A DNA stretch of 64,000 nt from Microvelia longipes (lineage: Eukaryota > Arthropoda > Insecta > Hemiptera > Veliidae), in the NCBI GenBank assembly GCA_018340805.1, contig JACMZG010001914.1, positions 15,483,606-15,547,605 on the forward strand, written 5' to 3'. Position 1 is the first letter of the stretch. Each line of letters opens with the position of its first letter. The notes beneath the pieces are model-generated. The model was not told where the DNA came from and made no database searches. It was given only the letters and a program-made list of their open reading frames with translations. The position numbers were made by a program, and so were the translations under genes. This document shows positions 36,453 through 49,583 of the stretch, in pieces.

Positions 36453-39413
36453 TCTTGATCAATGAGTCTCCTCCTTTTAATCAAAGGCGAGGGTTTCTTG
36501 GTCGCATTAAGATCTCGTAACGGCACTGCAGGCTGCTTGGCGTCTACATTGGCAATATGTTGCGCCAATAAGTGGCATATTGCCACAATGTTAGCGAATT
36601 TTGAAAAGTATTTGTCAAAAAACGTGATTTGTTTACATTGAGTTATGTATGTCAAACGATGAAATCGTAACTAATGCTGATTATAACTTGGTATTTGTAT
36701 TTAACATAAATGTATTTATAGGACACTATATAAAAACTAAGAAATTTACCGAAGCCGAGTTCATTTCTGCCTAGAATCCCGCATACGTCACAGCCAAGCT
36801 CTCAGGGCCTTTCTCCTGTTAAAAGGACATTTTTGATTTAATTGTTTGTTAGTCTATTTTTCATTTATCTCTTTACTCTGAGTTACACTATATCATACTT
36901 AAAAATAATGAAATAAAAAAGTGCAAATACTTTACTGCAATATTAAGTCGCTGTTGTTTATTTATGTCTCTTTTAAATTGAATTCACGAAAATATCTACA
37001 TGGATTCAGATATTTAAAATAATGAAATCAAAAAGGTCTTTTAAATTTTGAATTCCTGTACAAACCAATGTTTCTGCTATTTCATTACCCGAGATTTTGA
37101 ACTGCTTTAAGTATTAGTACTTTTTTCAGATCATGTTTAATTTATTTTTGCAGTAGAAGATTTATTAAACGATTTCGAACAGCTAACGACTGCCAATTGG
37201 CAGTAAACCATGCCATAATGTTTTGTTGAATTTAAATCTTCAAACAAAGCTTAATATGTTTTTTGAAATTTGAGCTTGGATAATATTTAGTGTAGTTTGA
37301 ATTTCTCATTAAAATCATTCTGTTTGTTATGAAAAAATAGAATAATAATTCCTTTCTCAAAAAGAGTAAAACTGAAAAAAATCTTTTAAGTCAAAAACTT
37401 TTTTTGTTACGATTAGTATTTTATTGTGAACTGAAGTACAAGAATAACGAGTTCTAAAGAAAAGATTTTAAGTATAACGTTACTGAAAACTGGAATCGGG
37501 AAAAAATGTTTTTTAAAAAAAAGAGAAAATTGTAAAAGAAAAAGGGTAAAGTGTGGTTAGAGGAAAAAAGCAAGAAATTCACTCATGAGAAAAACTTTTC
37601 TTTATAACAACCTGCAAATAACATTCTGAGGCAGGAAAGGAATCATGAAAATAGGTAAATGTCGGCAGGTTTTATAAGCATAGGTGTAGTCGTAAAAATA
37701 CTGAAGAATTCTTCAAGTTAAAATGTATCTTTTGTTGGCATTATGATATGTTAGGTCTATTAGGTAGATAAAAGTTAAATAGAAAGATACATATATGAAT
37801 ATTTTAAGATTTCTTAGAACTCAGAATTTCTGTAAGGTTTTTAATCAAGTTCACTGAGATAATAATTTTTTCTGAGGTTGGAAGTACTTGATTACTTTAT
37901 TTCTCGTTGAAAGGACGGTTAAAGAATGCGGGGGTATACTCCTGTTGATTAAGAAATCAGAAAGGAAAAGTCTATCCGCAATTTGTTAATAACAAATTGC
38001 GGAGATACTATAAATCAGAGTATAATAACAAACGGCCATCATCAGTGCGAACAAACAAATTAAAGGTTAAATACAAAAGTTAAATGAAACAAAATTGTTT
38101 GATATTTCATTGTCTTATTTGTTTGTTAGGCTCTGATCAGTCTTATTTGTCTTGTAACGTCGAAAACGATCAACTGCATTGTAAATAAACAGTGCAGAGA
38201 GACGTTTTATTGTTTCGTTTTTTTTATGATAGACTCCATCTATGCTTATCCTATTACACCTCCCTTCTTGGTTTAATAAAAACTTTTTATACTCTTTATT
38301 TTATCTTGTTTATTTTTATGTTGTATTTTATGTTTCTCTTTGTTCTTTTATTTATTTTTTCTTTTAATTTTGCCTAACATGAGGTTCCCTAGCTTAACTC
38401 TGATTTGACTCCTTTCTTGATACCTTGTTACGCCTCTGAGTCTACATTATCTAACCGCAAGCTTCGCGGCACTTTTACTGTTGTGATCATACTTACTTTA
38501 AAGATTTAATGGATTGATCAATTGGCTTTAAACTATAATTCTAACAGGCTATTTTTCCAACAGACTTCTAGTACGCGTTTTTATAAAAATTGTCTTATTT
38601 ATGCCGACGTGTGTAGCCTTATTTTTTTATTTCAAAAAATTAAGGGGGGAAAGATACTTCCATTTATGAACTCTGTTGTATCACGCGTTCACTAATTTAT
38701 TTTTAACTTGAATTAAATTTCAATTTAAAAATAAATTAGAAGGATGATTTTATGGTTGACGTTTATTAAACTTTTTAACAAAACTATATTAACGTCTTTT
38801 ATTTTAAATTAATGTTATATTTTCTACATTTCTATAAAATGTATTGACTTTTTTGAATTGAATATTTTATACATTACTTTTTAATCATCAAAGGTAAAAA
38901 TAACCTTTAAGCACAAAGATGCGATTGTAAAAAAATATTTTCCAATTATCCACTCTTTCAATGGACTAAAGGAAAATACAACGTTTTGATTTTTAATTTT
39001 TGAAGGATATCGTTTAAAAAGCTCGGTTTAAGGTTGATCAATGGTTGTATGAAAGGAAAATATCACTAATGACGTAAAAAATTGTTTGATAAAAGAATTA
39101 GTTTAAATAATAAATGGTAATAATAAATAAATACATACTTAATTTATTCCTCACTAAATGTGAATCAATAAATGTATATGTTTTTCATTTGTTTGCTTTA
39201 AAATTTAAAACTAAACTGCCGATTATGGAATGAGGCTTCCGTACCTCACAGTAGGTCATACTGCATAATGGACATAGGCGACAATACACTATGATCTATT
39301 GTTACCAATAAGCACTTGGAACCGATAAGTTAAGGCCTATGGAAAATAAAGTTGAATAATGAATGCTTTGCGCTCTGACCCACGGACTTGGACTTGTGAC
39401 CGGGCTTGGAGAG

Positions 39414-39416
<3 letters not shown>
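36453..39416. other. intronic AT-rich DNA
   Basis: The segment 36490-36710 resembles part of the second dispersed repeat (AACTAATGCTGATTATAAC). Inverted repeats lie at 37972-38007 (CTATCCGCAATTTGTTA mirrored) and 38694-38739 (TAATTTATTTTTAA mirrored). No exon is supported. Confidence 0.45.
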
Positions 39417-39484
<68 letters not shown>

Positions 39485-39491
39485 ATATATT
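39417..39491. repeat. (TA)n microsatellite
   Basis: About 75 bases of TA with one phase slip. A 27-bp AT-rich inverted repeat (AGCTTAAATA...TATTTAAGCT type) follows at 39507-39534. Confidence 0.93.
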
Positions 39492-39952
39492 ACAAGCACA
39501 TTTATTAGCTTAAATATTATTTATATTTAAGCTATCCTATTTAATAGCTTCACTACAAACCTAGACTTTTTAGCACTCTTTTTCGCCTAGGAGGGTGGTT
39601 TATCTTGTTTACTAACTACTCTCTAGCTTCTCTACTCTCTCTCTCTCTCTCTTTAACAATTACATTTGCTAATGGAATTTGTTTTTGTTTCGCCCTGGGC
39701 GCTTAAATATTGTGGTCTGGCTCTGTATAGCTCTGTATGTGACAGTATTTTTATTTTATTTGTTCATTTCTGAATAATTTTTTCTACTTCTACTATACTT
39801 ATTAAAAGGCTTTAATTTAAGGCTACTATTCTTTGTAATTATAAAGATTTTAGCAAATATTCAGAAGTAGCCGCTTATAAGATTGTTCAGATGACATTAA
39901 TTTTTTGTGGGCTTTGATTGTTTGGAGATTAATTTCAATACCTTATTTTTCA

Positions 39953-40190
<238 letters not shown>

Positions 40191-40504
40191 ATACTGTATT
40201 AGTATATTTTTATTTAAAAAGATACCCTAATATTTTATGTCCTTTATTATACACGGGGCAAAAAGTATTTTAAAGGACTTGGTAAAATAAAGCCCATAAC
40301 AATTACAAAGATAATAATCTTACAAAGGTAGCTACTGAAAATTTGAATAATAGGAGCTTTTATACCTTTTTCCTCTTGTGAAGGGTCTGAAAGGGGTTTT
40401 ATCAGTCTATTTATCAACGAGTAATTAATGTTTCAATTAAAATTGTTGATTATTTTGTACTTTAATGTTTAATAAAACAGCTTGAAGAGAGTATGGTCAA
40501 TTTT

Positions 40505-40715
40505 TTTCATAGTGGGACGCAGGCCCGTAGTTAGCCAAAACCTTAATGGGAGGGGGCACTACCGATCTGAGAGTGAGCGAAGTTTTACTCACCTTCAAGG
40601 GCCTTCCGCTAACAACTTCTTCGTCAAAGGGTGCGAACTTTTTTTAGAGCGCAAGGCCCTCCTGGCCACGGGACTGGGGGAGCGCGTGTCCTCGAGCCGT
40701 GTTTGCTAATGACGC
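40505..40715. repeat. GC-rich repeat fragment
   Basis: A sharply GC-richer island runs from GGGACGCAGGCCCGTAGTTA to TCGAGCCGTGTTTGC. The CAGGCCCGTAG...CCAAAA opening looks like the end of an interspersed DNA transposon. A 75-codon + frame and a minus frame bordered by GTGAGT both cross it, and neither is recognisable. I favour a transposon fragment over a gene. Confidence 0.45.
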
Positions 40716-42561
40716 ATTTAGCTTAAAATTTTTAGGTAGTGTCAAGGTTTGTAATTTGACCTACATTTTTGTCTTTGTTTAATTTAATTTACAAACAATA
40801 GAGTTGATCACAAGGAAGTAAATAACGAGCCAAATTATTTTGGTCCAAATTTAAACATATTTGGCTTTGCTATACCCAATTTTTACTATACCCAATGTAC
40901 CGATTCATACCGGGTTATTGTGAATCCTACCAAATACCGAAATGGGTACTATGTGTACCGAAACACCCTAACCATACAGGACTTAGGTTACAAGGGTAAT
41001 TACTCTAACCAAATACCAAAAAACCTTGTGTTTACCCTAACTATGCGGGACTTAGACTTGTAATCCGAGTCCTGCATAGTTCTCATTTCTATGCTACTAG
41101 AGCAAGCTAAAAAATAATGTTTTTATCCGTTCTTTTTAAATCATATAATTTTTTGTTCATAAACTCAAAATATTAAATCTTTTACAGCTTAACTTTTTTA
41201 TGTCTTATTCTTAATAATTAATTTCTACTATCGTAGTTAAAAAAGTTGTAAAAAAATATTACATTTTATGATAGTGTCTTATAAAACAATGGATTAAGGG
41301 TAGCATAAAGAAATTTTTATTTTATTAAGTAATAAATAAAGAAAAAAAGCTCTTAGGTTTTAATTATTTTATTTTATGCTTTATATCTCTCTTTTGTTTC
41401 GATAAATTTATTACTTGATAAGATTTAACTTAAATTTCAATTTTTAAACATTGAATTAAAGGTAACAGTAATAAAAAAAAACAATTACCTGAAAGGACTC
41501 TTTACTATCTACTCTTTAATTTTGGATTTTTTAAATTTTTTGTCCTTAATTTAGGATAATCAATTTTAATGAGATATTAGTGTGAATTAAACTCTACAAG
41601 AGGAAGACATAAAAGTTAATTAAAACAATATTTGGTACTTATTCCACTTAGGACCTTTCGCCCTTCTAAATCGCATAGGACATGAGCTCATCTGCTAAAC
41701 AGCATACTACATTAGGTAATTTTTCCAAGCATATCATAGTAAAGTTTTATAAGTTTTACTTACTCTGGTAAGTAAAAAGGAAGAGTAAAGAAGAAGAAGA
41801 AGAAAATGAGCAAAGCCTCTTTTTATTTACTCTGGTAAGTTAAAAAGAAGAGTAAAGAAGAAAAAGAAGAAAATGAGCTAAGCCTCGTTACGTGATTAGT
41901 GACTATGAAGGTGGTTGATTAAAAAACAACTATGCAGGGTCTAGGTCAGGTTACACAATGAGCTGTTACTTCAATAATTTTTTTAAAAAAATCCAACAAA
42001 TAAATTTCTCTAGTTCCAAACTAGGCGACTGTTCACTTTTGATTGTTCACTTTTACTTAATTGTAAAATAGCTTATTTTTCCATTGAAATTTCGCTGAAA
42101 AACCATTTTATTAAACTTTGTTATATTTAAAATGATAGCCCCTTTTGCTGGGCTGTTTAATGTCTAATAGATGATACCACCTTTATACCTATATCAGTAA
42201 GATACATTTGTCCCGCTATTAATAGACCAAGTATGAATGTTTCAATGTAAAACAGATAATACATAAGTCAAAAACAGTGAAAAGCTCTTTTCTTGTTACT
42301 CTTCTGGAGTATAAATACTATGGAAATATCTGAGAGACTGGTTTTGTCTTCTAGAGGAATCGATTGCTCCTCCTGGTCTTGTCAAGCTTTCAACTCGGCA
42401 AACATAATGTAATCATAAGTAAAAAGTCCTTTTTCCTTTTGTCTTTTCCTTCGTGTTTTTGCATTTTACTTTTTCCTTTATTCTGCTTCATTTTGCTTTT
42501 ACAAATTTTTCGAATAGGGAAGTGTTTTTTTCTACTTAAACATTCAAGTAGAAAATAATAA
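40716..42561. other. intronic DNA with a hairpin and a 65-bp direct repeat
   Basis: A 15-bp-arm hairpin lies at 41039-41081 (AACTATGCGGGACTT mirrored with one mismatch). Two direct copies of a purine-rich unit lie at about 41757-41820 and 41825-41886, each starting TTTACTCTGGTAAGT or similar and ending AAAATGAGCAAAGCCTC or AAAATGAGCTAAGCCTC. No gene is supported. Confidence 0.5.
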
Positions 42562-43404
42562 AAAATCGGGTACGGGGTACCTCAGTACCTTTTCTTCGCT
42601 CCGCTGAGGATTCGCTACGCTCATCCTCCCCTCTTCATACTTACTTTGATTGTCCTTAGATAGTAAACACATCCGTTTTTATCCCCGCAGTGCCTGAAGC
42701 ACCCTTCAGTGCCTGAAGCACCTGAAGGGTGCTTCAGGCACTGACCACGCTCGATGCTGCTTAATCTTATGATCTAATAAAATCATATATATAGTTGTCG
42801 TATTGAAACGAAACTTAGTTTACTAATTTATTACATAAAGGTATACACTTCTACCGAATTTTAACTCATTCGTATTGTTTTCCGATTTTTTAAACTTTTT
42901 TTAAAAAACGTTCACATGTCATTTGATAACAATTGAACTTATGCTGATAATGAGATGAAATTTGGTGCATATATTAGTCTGGTACATGGCCACATGCATG
43001 CCAACTCTGAAATCATAAAATGCACAACCATTTTCCGCATTTTATGATTTTTCGAAATTTTAGCTGTGTCATTATTGCGGGTTAATGACGTTACAAAATA
43101 TTTTTTGAATATCACAATTAAACCTATAGACTTTTGTAGATCTATAGATTTTTGTACAAAGTTTCAACTTTATAGCATAAATACACTGGGAGCTACGATG
43201 ATATGTATGTATACATATCATATATATACATGTATATATACATATGTAAAGACAGATACACACACATACAACACAACACACAACTTTGAAAACTACTTTA
43301 AAGCTCCAAATAGACCTGAAGCTGATAATTCCGATGTTTTCCCGGTTTCGGAGATATTTTTACTAACGCAATACTTTTTATATATACCTACGGTATAAAT
43401 GAGG
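42562..43404 (-). repeat. dispersed 5S-module family, full-length copy 5 (reverse)
   Basis: Read on the minus strand it starts at 43404 with CCTCATTTATACCGTAGGTA and has the CCGAAACCGGGAAAACATCG segment. It then runs through GTAGCTCCCAGTGTATTTAT, GTCATTAACCCGCAATAATG and the body to the 5S-like module (42738-42774). It ends in the tail GGTACCCCGTACCCGATTTT. At about 843 bp it is the most complete copy and defines the family's two ends. The module is interrupted by a private palindrome (42688-42743). Confidence 0.85.
42688..42743. repeat. perfect 22-bp-arm palindrome inserted in a 5S-like module
   Basis: CAGTGCCTGAAGCACCCTTC plus AG is exactly mirrored 12 bases later. Other family copies have a single CAGTGC element here, so this copy gained an inverted duplication of its own sequence after insertion. 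Confidence 0.9.
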
Positions 43405-44227
43405 CAAAGTAAAAAAGAGAAAATGACTACCAAATTATTGAAACTTTTAATTTTAAGTGAAGCTTTAACTAACGAGAAATATTTTACTAAATTTTCATCA
43501 GAAAATGACCCTAATGAGGTTGTTCGAATGCTGAAAATCCGTGCCAATGATTGCAACAGTAATATTTGTCCTAAAGTTCATTATTGTTACTTTTTAAACT
43601 AATAATTCTTAAATTTTTTGTTAAGAGAAACATTTTTCTTAAAGAACGACGTAATATTTTTTCTTATTATCCAAATTATTCAATTTAAATCAGAATACAA
43701 TGTCTTTTCCTATCACTAAATCACTCTGCCGATGCTGCTAAAAGTATAATTGATTTGAGGTGATTAAATTTTTGTTAGATTTTGTCGAATCCTAATAACT
43801 ACTAAATTGAAGCAGAGTTTAGTGTAATACTGTTATTCCAATAATTGTAAAGCAGGGCTCTCTTTGGTGTCATCATAATTAATTTGAAGATTGCATGCTA
43901 GTTTTGCATTAATGTGGAAATTCTCCTCTGTTTAAAAGTGTTTATAAGCTTACTCCTTTAATCGCTAAGTTATTTACATTATTCTTAAATTAAGTTAAAG
44001 CTATGCGTAATCTTAATTTTATGATGATATTAATTATAATCAAATTTTAGTATATACGTTGCTAGTATATTAATATGTGTTTAAAAATCAGCTGCTACAA
44101 TTTTCTACCTAGCAAAATGTAATCGCTAGGGTATGCTACTGTTCTAGGAAGGAAGCGATGAGCTAATTTTCGCACTAATCCTTACACTTTTATCAAATTT
44201 ATATTTTTTATAAATATAATTGTAATT
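43405..44227. other. intronic AT-rich DNA
   Basis: Overlapping short frames at 43399-43602 have no domain and no splice support. Nothing else is seen. Confidence 0.45.
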
Positions 44228-44386
<159 letters not shown>

Positions 44387-46516
44387 CCTTTGTCAGTGTG
44401 CTCTATTCTTGGAATCTCAAAGAATAAAGGCATCGTTCCCCCTACTTTTTTGTCAGTCGACCAACAGCATAAGCTTCTTTTTCTGATAAAATTTTGCTAA
44501 ATTAATGTAATATGAAGATGAAGGGTCCAATGTAGCTTTCATCGGTTGATAACATATATTAGCTAATGGAAGATACATTTGTTACTTTAAAGTAAGCTAA
44601 AACTAAAATTGGAAGAAAAAATTGCAATAAAAAGAAGTAGTTTTATCAACAATATACAAAATCTCTCTTTGTACTATTTCCGTTTCAAAAATCCTAGACT
44701 ACCTACTTGAAAAATAAAGTAATATAAAACCTAAAACACGAAACACAAAGGGATACCCTATTAGATATTGATTATAGAAACCTACTGTACGGATTCCTTT
44801 GAAAATAAAAACATGCTAGGTATAGATTAAATGTGAATGAACTGAGTCATTTTCAAGTGCACGGACTGAAAAAACTCTGACCTTTGTAGTCGATTTCTTA
44901 TAACGTATTTTTTAATTTTTAATAAAATAAACAGCATGAAAATAAAATTGCCTGTCCTGATTCTTAACATAAAAGATTTAAAGTTTGCTTTACGCGTGTT
45001 AGAATAGTAGTATTGGAGTCTTTATCATTCGTTTGCTGTGTATATGATAGTATTGCATGGAGTATTTAGATAAACAAGAAACAAGTTTCTCCTTACAAAT
45101 AATGCTGCATTAATTATAAATACAAAAACGGGTTTCAGTCTTGCGGTCATCCTCAGTGTCCACAAAAAACAAATACTTAAGTAAAAAAAATATTTGTGGA
45201 ATACTTACGTGTTTCATTAAAAAATACTTGCTTGTTTAGTTTCTCAACTATTTATTGTTTCCAAATATCAATTGTAGTGTGAAAAATACATTTCTCATTA
45301 CTGATGGCGTATATGAAATTTCTTCTAGTTATGTTGCGTGTTATTTTCTTCGGATTCTCCTAATTTGTGGTTGTGGCAACTGCTATGCTCAAAGTGTAAA
45401 CTAAAGTGTGCTATAATTTATTTAAACTATAACCTTATACAAACTAAGAAGGTAACCTGGGATGCGATCTTGCGAACCCCAGACCTTCGTGGTACCAAAG
45501 GTTGGTGTGAATACAGGACCTTTAACAAAATCAAAGACGAAATGGTTCGTTTCTTTTCCCAGAATTCTACTACAGCTAGTAAATTTTTGTTGGTGTTTCA
45601 AAATATCCTGATAAAATAATTACTAATTAAAAATTAGTTATCTAATTAAATGTATATATTTTTAATCACAAGCCAACTCTTAATTTTCGCTTACATTGAT
45701 TCTTTTACTACCTTATTAAAAGGGAGTTGCAGTTTTCATTTGTTAAAAAGGGTTTCCTCGAGTGTCGAGTTAAAAGAGGACAGAATAAATAAAATGTCCT
45801 CATGTTTCTTTTTCCAGCTTGGTTTTCCTGTTTCCCGATGACGTTACACTGTTAATATAGCGTTTCTAATGTTTACATTGCTTTAAGTGTACTCTCATTT
45901 TGTTGAAAGAGTTTTTCCAAGAGAATTGTACTTAATTAAAGAAAAGTTTTTTTTGGGGACGGAATGATTTCGAAACGTCTCTTTGAGGGGGTTAAATTTA
46001 GGTTTCTCTTAGTGTTTTTACTCTTACTTTTGCCCAATTAGACGAGCCTTAAGGGCTATAAGAGTGGATTTTGTGTGAGTGGGGAAATAAGGGAGGAAAC
46101 TCGAAAACGCCACAAGAAGGGAATAGGGCGAAGAGCCTAGTAAAAGATAGAGGCTATCCATAGTAGAGGGGGGTTTGCCTCCTCATAATTGTATTGGACT
46201 TGCCCTCAAGGGGCTATACGTAAAACTAAGCAACAGCTCTAGCCTTCTCAAAACTCTATTCTAGAATCATTTTCATCCTATGTAACTTAATTGGGTTTTC
46301 TCTCATTCATTGAGTTAAAGAGAGAGAGAGAGACGAGAAAAAAATCAAATGAATGTATGAAGACCGCTTGGATTTTTTCTTTATATTTACCCTTTTCTAT
46401 CTCTTTTATAAAAATATATACGGGTTTTTGATATCATAGAATTGAAAAAAGAATAAAATACATGAATATTCATTTCTTTTATCTATTATATGCCTATTAA
46501 AATTAAATTTCATTTT
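44387..46516. other. intronic DNA with one unexplained open frame
   Basis: Within 45338-45619 (+) a 93-codon frame is open. Its middle (45449-45560) is GC-richer and reads VTWDAILRTPDLRG and then TKGWCEYRTFNKIKDEMVRF, which looks more protein-like than its neighbours. No flanking consensus splice sites were found and I do not recognise it, so it may be an exon or transposon scrap. A purine-rich low-complexity stretch follows at 46010-46340. Confidence 0.35.
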
Positions 46517-46895
46517 TTTCTGGACACTTTCGATCTTATATTTCCCTTCCAATTTTCTAGACACTTGCGATCTTATATTTCCCTTCCAATTTTCTAGACA
46601 CTTACGATCTTATATTTCCCTTCCAATTTTCTAGACACTTACGATCTTATATTTCCCTTCCAATTTTCTAGACACTTGCGATCTTATATTTCCCTTCCAA
46701 TTTTCTAGACACTTACGATCTTATATTTCTCTTCCAATTTTCTAGACACTTACGATCTTATATTTCTCTTCCAATTTTCTAGATACTTACGATTTTATAT
46801 TACTTCTCCGATTTTCTAGACACTTACTATCTTATATTTTCCTCTAATTTCCTGGACTAATACGATCCTATCTTCCTCCTTTAATTTTTTTGGAC
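46517..46895. repeat. 37-bp minisatellite, about ten units
   Basis: Units containing CTAGACACTTACGATCTTAT and TTCCCTTCCAATTTT follow at exact 37-base spacing from 46521 (46558, 46595, 46632 and so on). The first copies are nearly identical and units decay toward the 3' end. Confidence 0.95.
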
Positions 46896-48084
46896 TCTTA
46901 ATTTATTTTTTTTTCACTCAGGATCTTAACTTTCTCCTATCTTTTCGCGCCGAGCATTTATTCGTGAAGGTACTTCATATCTCTAGTCAAAGATTAATAT
47001 ATTGTATTAAAATACAAAATAACAAAAGGAAAAGATGTTTTTTTGCACATCCATTTTAGTGACTTCATAATTATGTGTTATCAATAACACATAAACATTG
47101 GTTTTACACATAACTCTCGTCAAATTTTGAGTTATCTATTGTATAAAAGCTTATTAAAATTCCATCTAAATCTGTAAAGTAAAAACATACTATTCTATTA
47201 TGTACAAAATGCAATTAGACCGAATCGTAACTCAGATTCATTATTAATGTTCAAATATACACAAAAGGCCTTCAGTATTCACTGACTTAATCATGTACCT
47301 CCATATATTATCAATTATAAATAAAATCAATATTAATCAGTGCAAATATGATCACTGTAGACATCAAGTAGGGAATGTTTAATTATTGAATATAGTTTAA
47401 AATTCCCCGTGAAACAGCTTTAGGCGTTGTTTGCATATGATAATGTTTACATTACAACTGTATTTTATCACGATGTTCTAAAATTCACTCGACAGTTTTC
47501 AAAATAAAGCTGCTTCAAAAACTGTTGATATTAGTGCGTTCCTGATAAAATTATTTAATAGGAGGTTATAGTGATATCTTAGGTTGTCATAGCTTTAAAA
47601 TTTATAACTATCATACCATATTACCTAATTATTAGTTTATTATTTATTTTATTTATTTAAATGAATTTTATATGAAAAAAGACTATTAAACAATAAGTTC
47701 TTACGGCTATAATGTAATATTAAAAGGCAGTGATTAAAAGCATATCGATCATAGAAGTTTACTCGATCATATTTCGTAGAGTAAATATCGATCTATGGTC
47801 TTACATGTGTATGATAAGTCATGAAATAAATATGACCGAGTGAACAAATGTCTTCTTATAAGATCCCGATGGCTCTTGTAATATAGCCGCTTGATTTTGG
47901 TGTTGATAGACTAAACATCGTTCTGCTAGTACATTTAATGCTAACGTTTAGCCAAACATTTTTCATAAAATACTTTATAATTTGTCAAAAAAGCCAAGGT
48001 TTGTAACTTTTATAAACCTTTGTCATTTCCATAGTTATTACTTTTGCTGCCTACATATTTTATGTAAAATTAAAGTAATGTAGA
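46896..48084. other. intronic AT-rich DNA
   Basis: A short inverted pair around ATCGATCATAGAAG / TCGATCTATGG (47744-47797) is present. No exon is supported. Confidence 0.45.
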
Positions 48085-48425
48085 AATTTATACGGTAAGG
48101 GTGGAGGCGGGGGACAAAGTGGTCTAACTCACCTGGAATAAGCTGTTTTAAACGGGTCTGATCTTTTAGTTCGCCGATCCTCCACTGGAGCAGGTCAGTT
48201 AAACTGTCCTGTATGTATAAAATAATTTTCTTAATTTTCAAGATTAAAATTATTAAAAAGGATAATGTATTAATTATTTTAGATGTAAAATTTTCATAAA
48301 ATTAAATAAATATATATATTTTGTGTATAATATTGATAACGGCGGCACAAGGTGAAAACTAGCGATCCGTGCGGTAGTTCATGCAACTAGTCTCTGTTTT
48401 AGGACCACCTCAAACCTCCACCCCT
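48085..48425. mobile_element. possible 340-bp TIR element
   Basis: ACGGTAAGGGTGGAGGCGGG at the left and the complement of ACAGTAGGGGTGGAGGTTTG at the right are imperfect terminal inverted repeats. The similarity continues inward through GTGGTC. Target duplication is unclear. The element contains the exon-like segment 48133-48208. Confidence 0.4.
48133..48208 (-). CDS. exon-like segment of an unidentified minus-strand gene
   Basis: On the minus strand the order is TTATACATACAG (acceptor), 76 open bases, then ATTCCAG|GTGAGT (a strong donor). The frame starting with the first base begins DSLTDLLQWRIGELKD and ends RLKQLIP plus one base, so it is phase 0 to phase 1. The sequence is charged and probably helical. 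I do not recognise it and no partner exon was located. It lies within a candidate TIR element, so it may be a captured exon or part of an old transposase gene rather than a host gene. Confidence 0.4.
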
Positions 48426-48496
48426 ACTGTATGAATTAATACTACATATTTGTAGGTATAGAAATTTGTCATATTTACATTTAAAATATCTCGGAA

Positions 48497-48990
48497 CTTT
48501 TACTCACCTTATTAGGTTTGCTGCGCTCACCCCCACTTCTTCGTTTTCGCTTCGCTAGTCCTCAAAGTAAGCGAAATATGCTTTATTTCCAGCAGTCGAC
48601 CATTCACTTATTCAACATGCTTGATGCCTTAACAAATGTTATCTCATAAAAGCGAAGATTATTTAAAAAAAAGTATACATATTATTAGGTAAACAATTTA
48701 CTAATGCTGATAATGAGATGCAACTTGACAAATTAGTCTGTCATATTGGTTTACATGTGCCAAATTTTAAATCTATCTGATGATTTTCCGCGTTTAACGG
48801 ATTAGAAGAAATTAATTTCTTCTAAGTAATTAACGGTTTGTGACTTAGCCTGAAATATTGATTTTCGTTTTAAGTTTCAACTCTTTTGCATAAAAAGAGT
48901 TACTATAATAATCAAAAAGACAGCTTGGTTAAAACCAATAAGAACATCTTGGAAACACCTGAAACGGATATTGGTTTTGAATTTTCACAG
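48497..48990 (-). repeat. dispersed 5S-module family, diverged copy 6 (reverse)
   Basis: On the minus strand the copy has GATATCCGTTTCAGGTGTTT-like left sequence near 48975, a shortened body, and a decayed 5S-like module (about 48590-48645). The tail includes GCGAAGCGAAAACGAAGAAG and GAGCGCAGCAAACC. It is more diverged than copies 3 to 5. Confidence 0.6.
48805..48824. repeat. perfect 20-bp palindrome
   Basis: AGAAGAAATTAATTTCTTCT is an uninterrupted palindrome inside repeat copy 6. Confidence 0.85.
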
Positions 48991-49583
48991 CAAACACAAG
49001 AAAAGTAAAAAATTAAGGCATTTCTGATTAGGTAATGCCTTAATAACGCTTTTAGTAAGATTTGATTTGACATAAAGAGTAACTTTTACCTAAAAATGAA
49101 TAGGGCGTATTTAAGCTGGGATTACAATTTTCTTTGAGAATTTCTTCTTTAGGGATTCAGAAATCCTCATTTTGAAAAGAATATGAAAGAAAGGATCTTT
49201 TTAAGGATGAATAAGAGAATTAGGAAGGATTTCAAGGGGAAAACATTGATGCCAACGACTTTAAAAGAAAGAAATTTTGATTAAAATATTGCAAGAGTCA
49301 ACAAATATAATTTTGTGAGACTTTCTTCTTAAATTTTGTTTGCATAATTGTTTTTTAAACATATTTCTTTAAAATGAACTTCATTATTAATTATTTTTAA
49401 ACTATTGTTCGAAAAATGTAGTAAAAACTGTTGCAGTATAAATGTATAGAATATTAAAGAAAATATTTGACAAATATTGATCCATGATGTACCTGATGTA
49501 CCTCCCAAAGTCGAAGCGAAATATTGGATGCATCATCTGCATTGACTCTACTATTCTAATGGAAGACCTGACTCTCCATAAAT
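48991..49583. other. intronic AT-rich DNA
   Basis: I see nothing beyond AT-rich sequence. The minus frame at 49402-49611 has no support. Confidence 0.4.
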
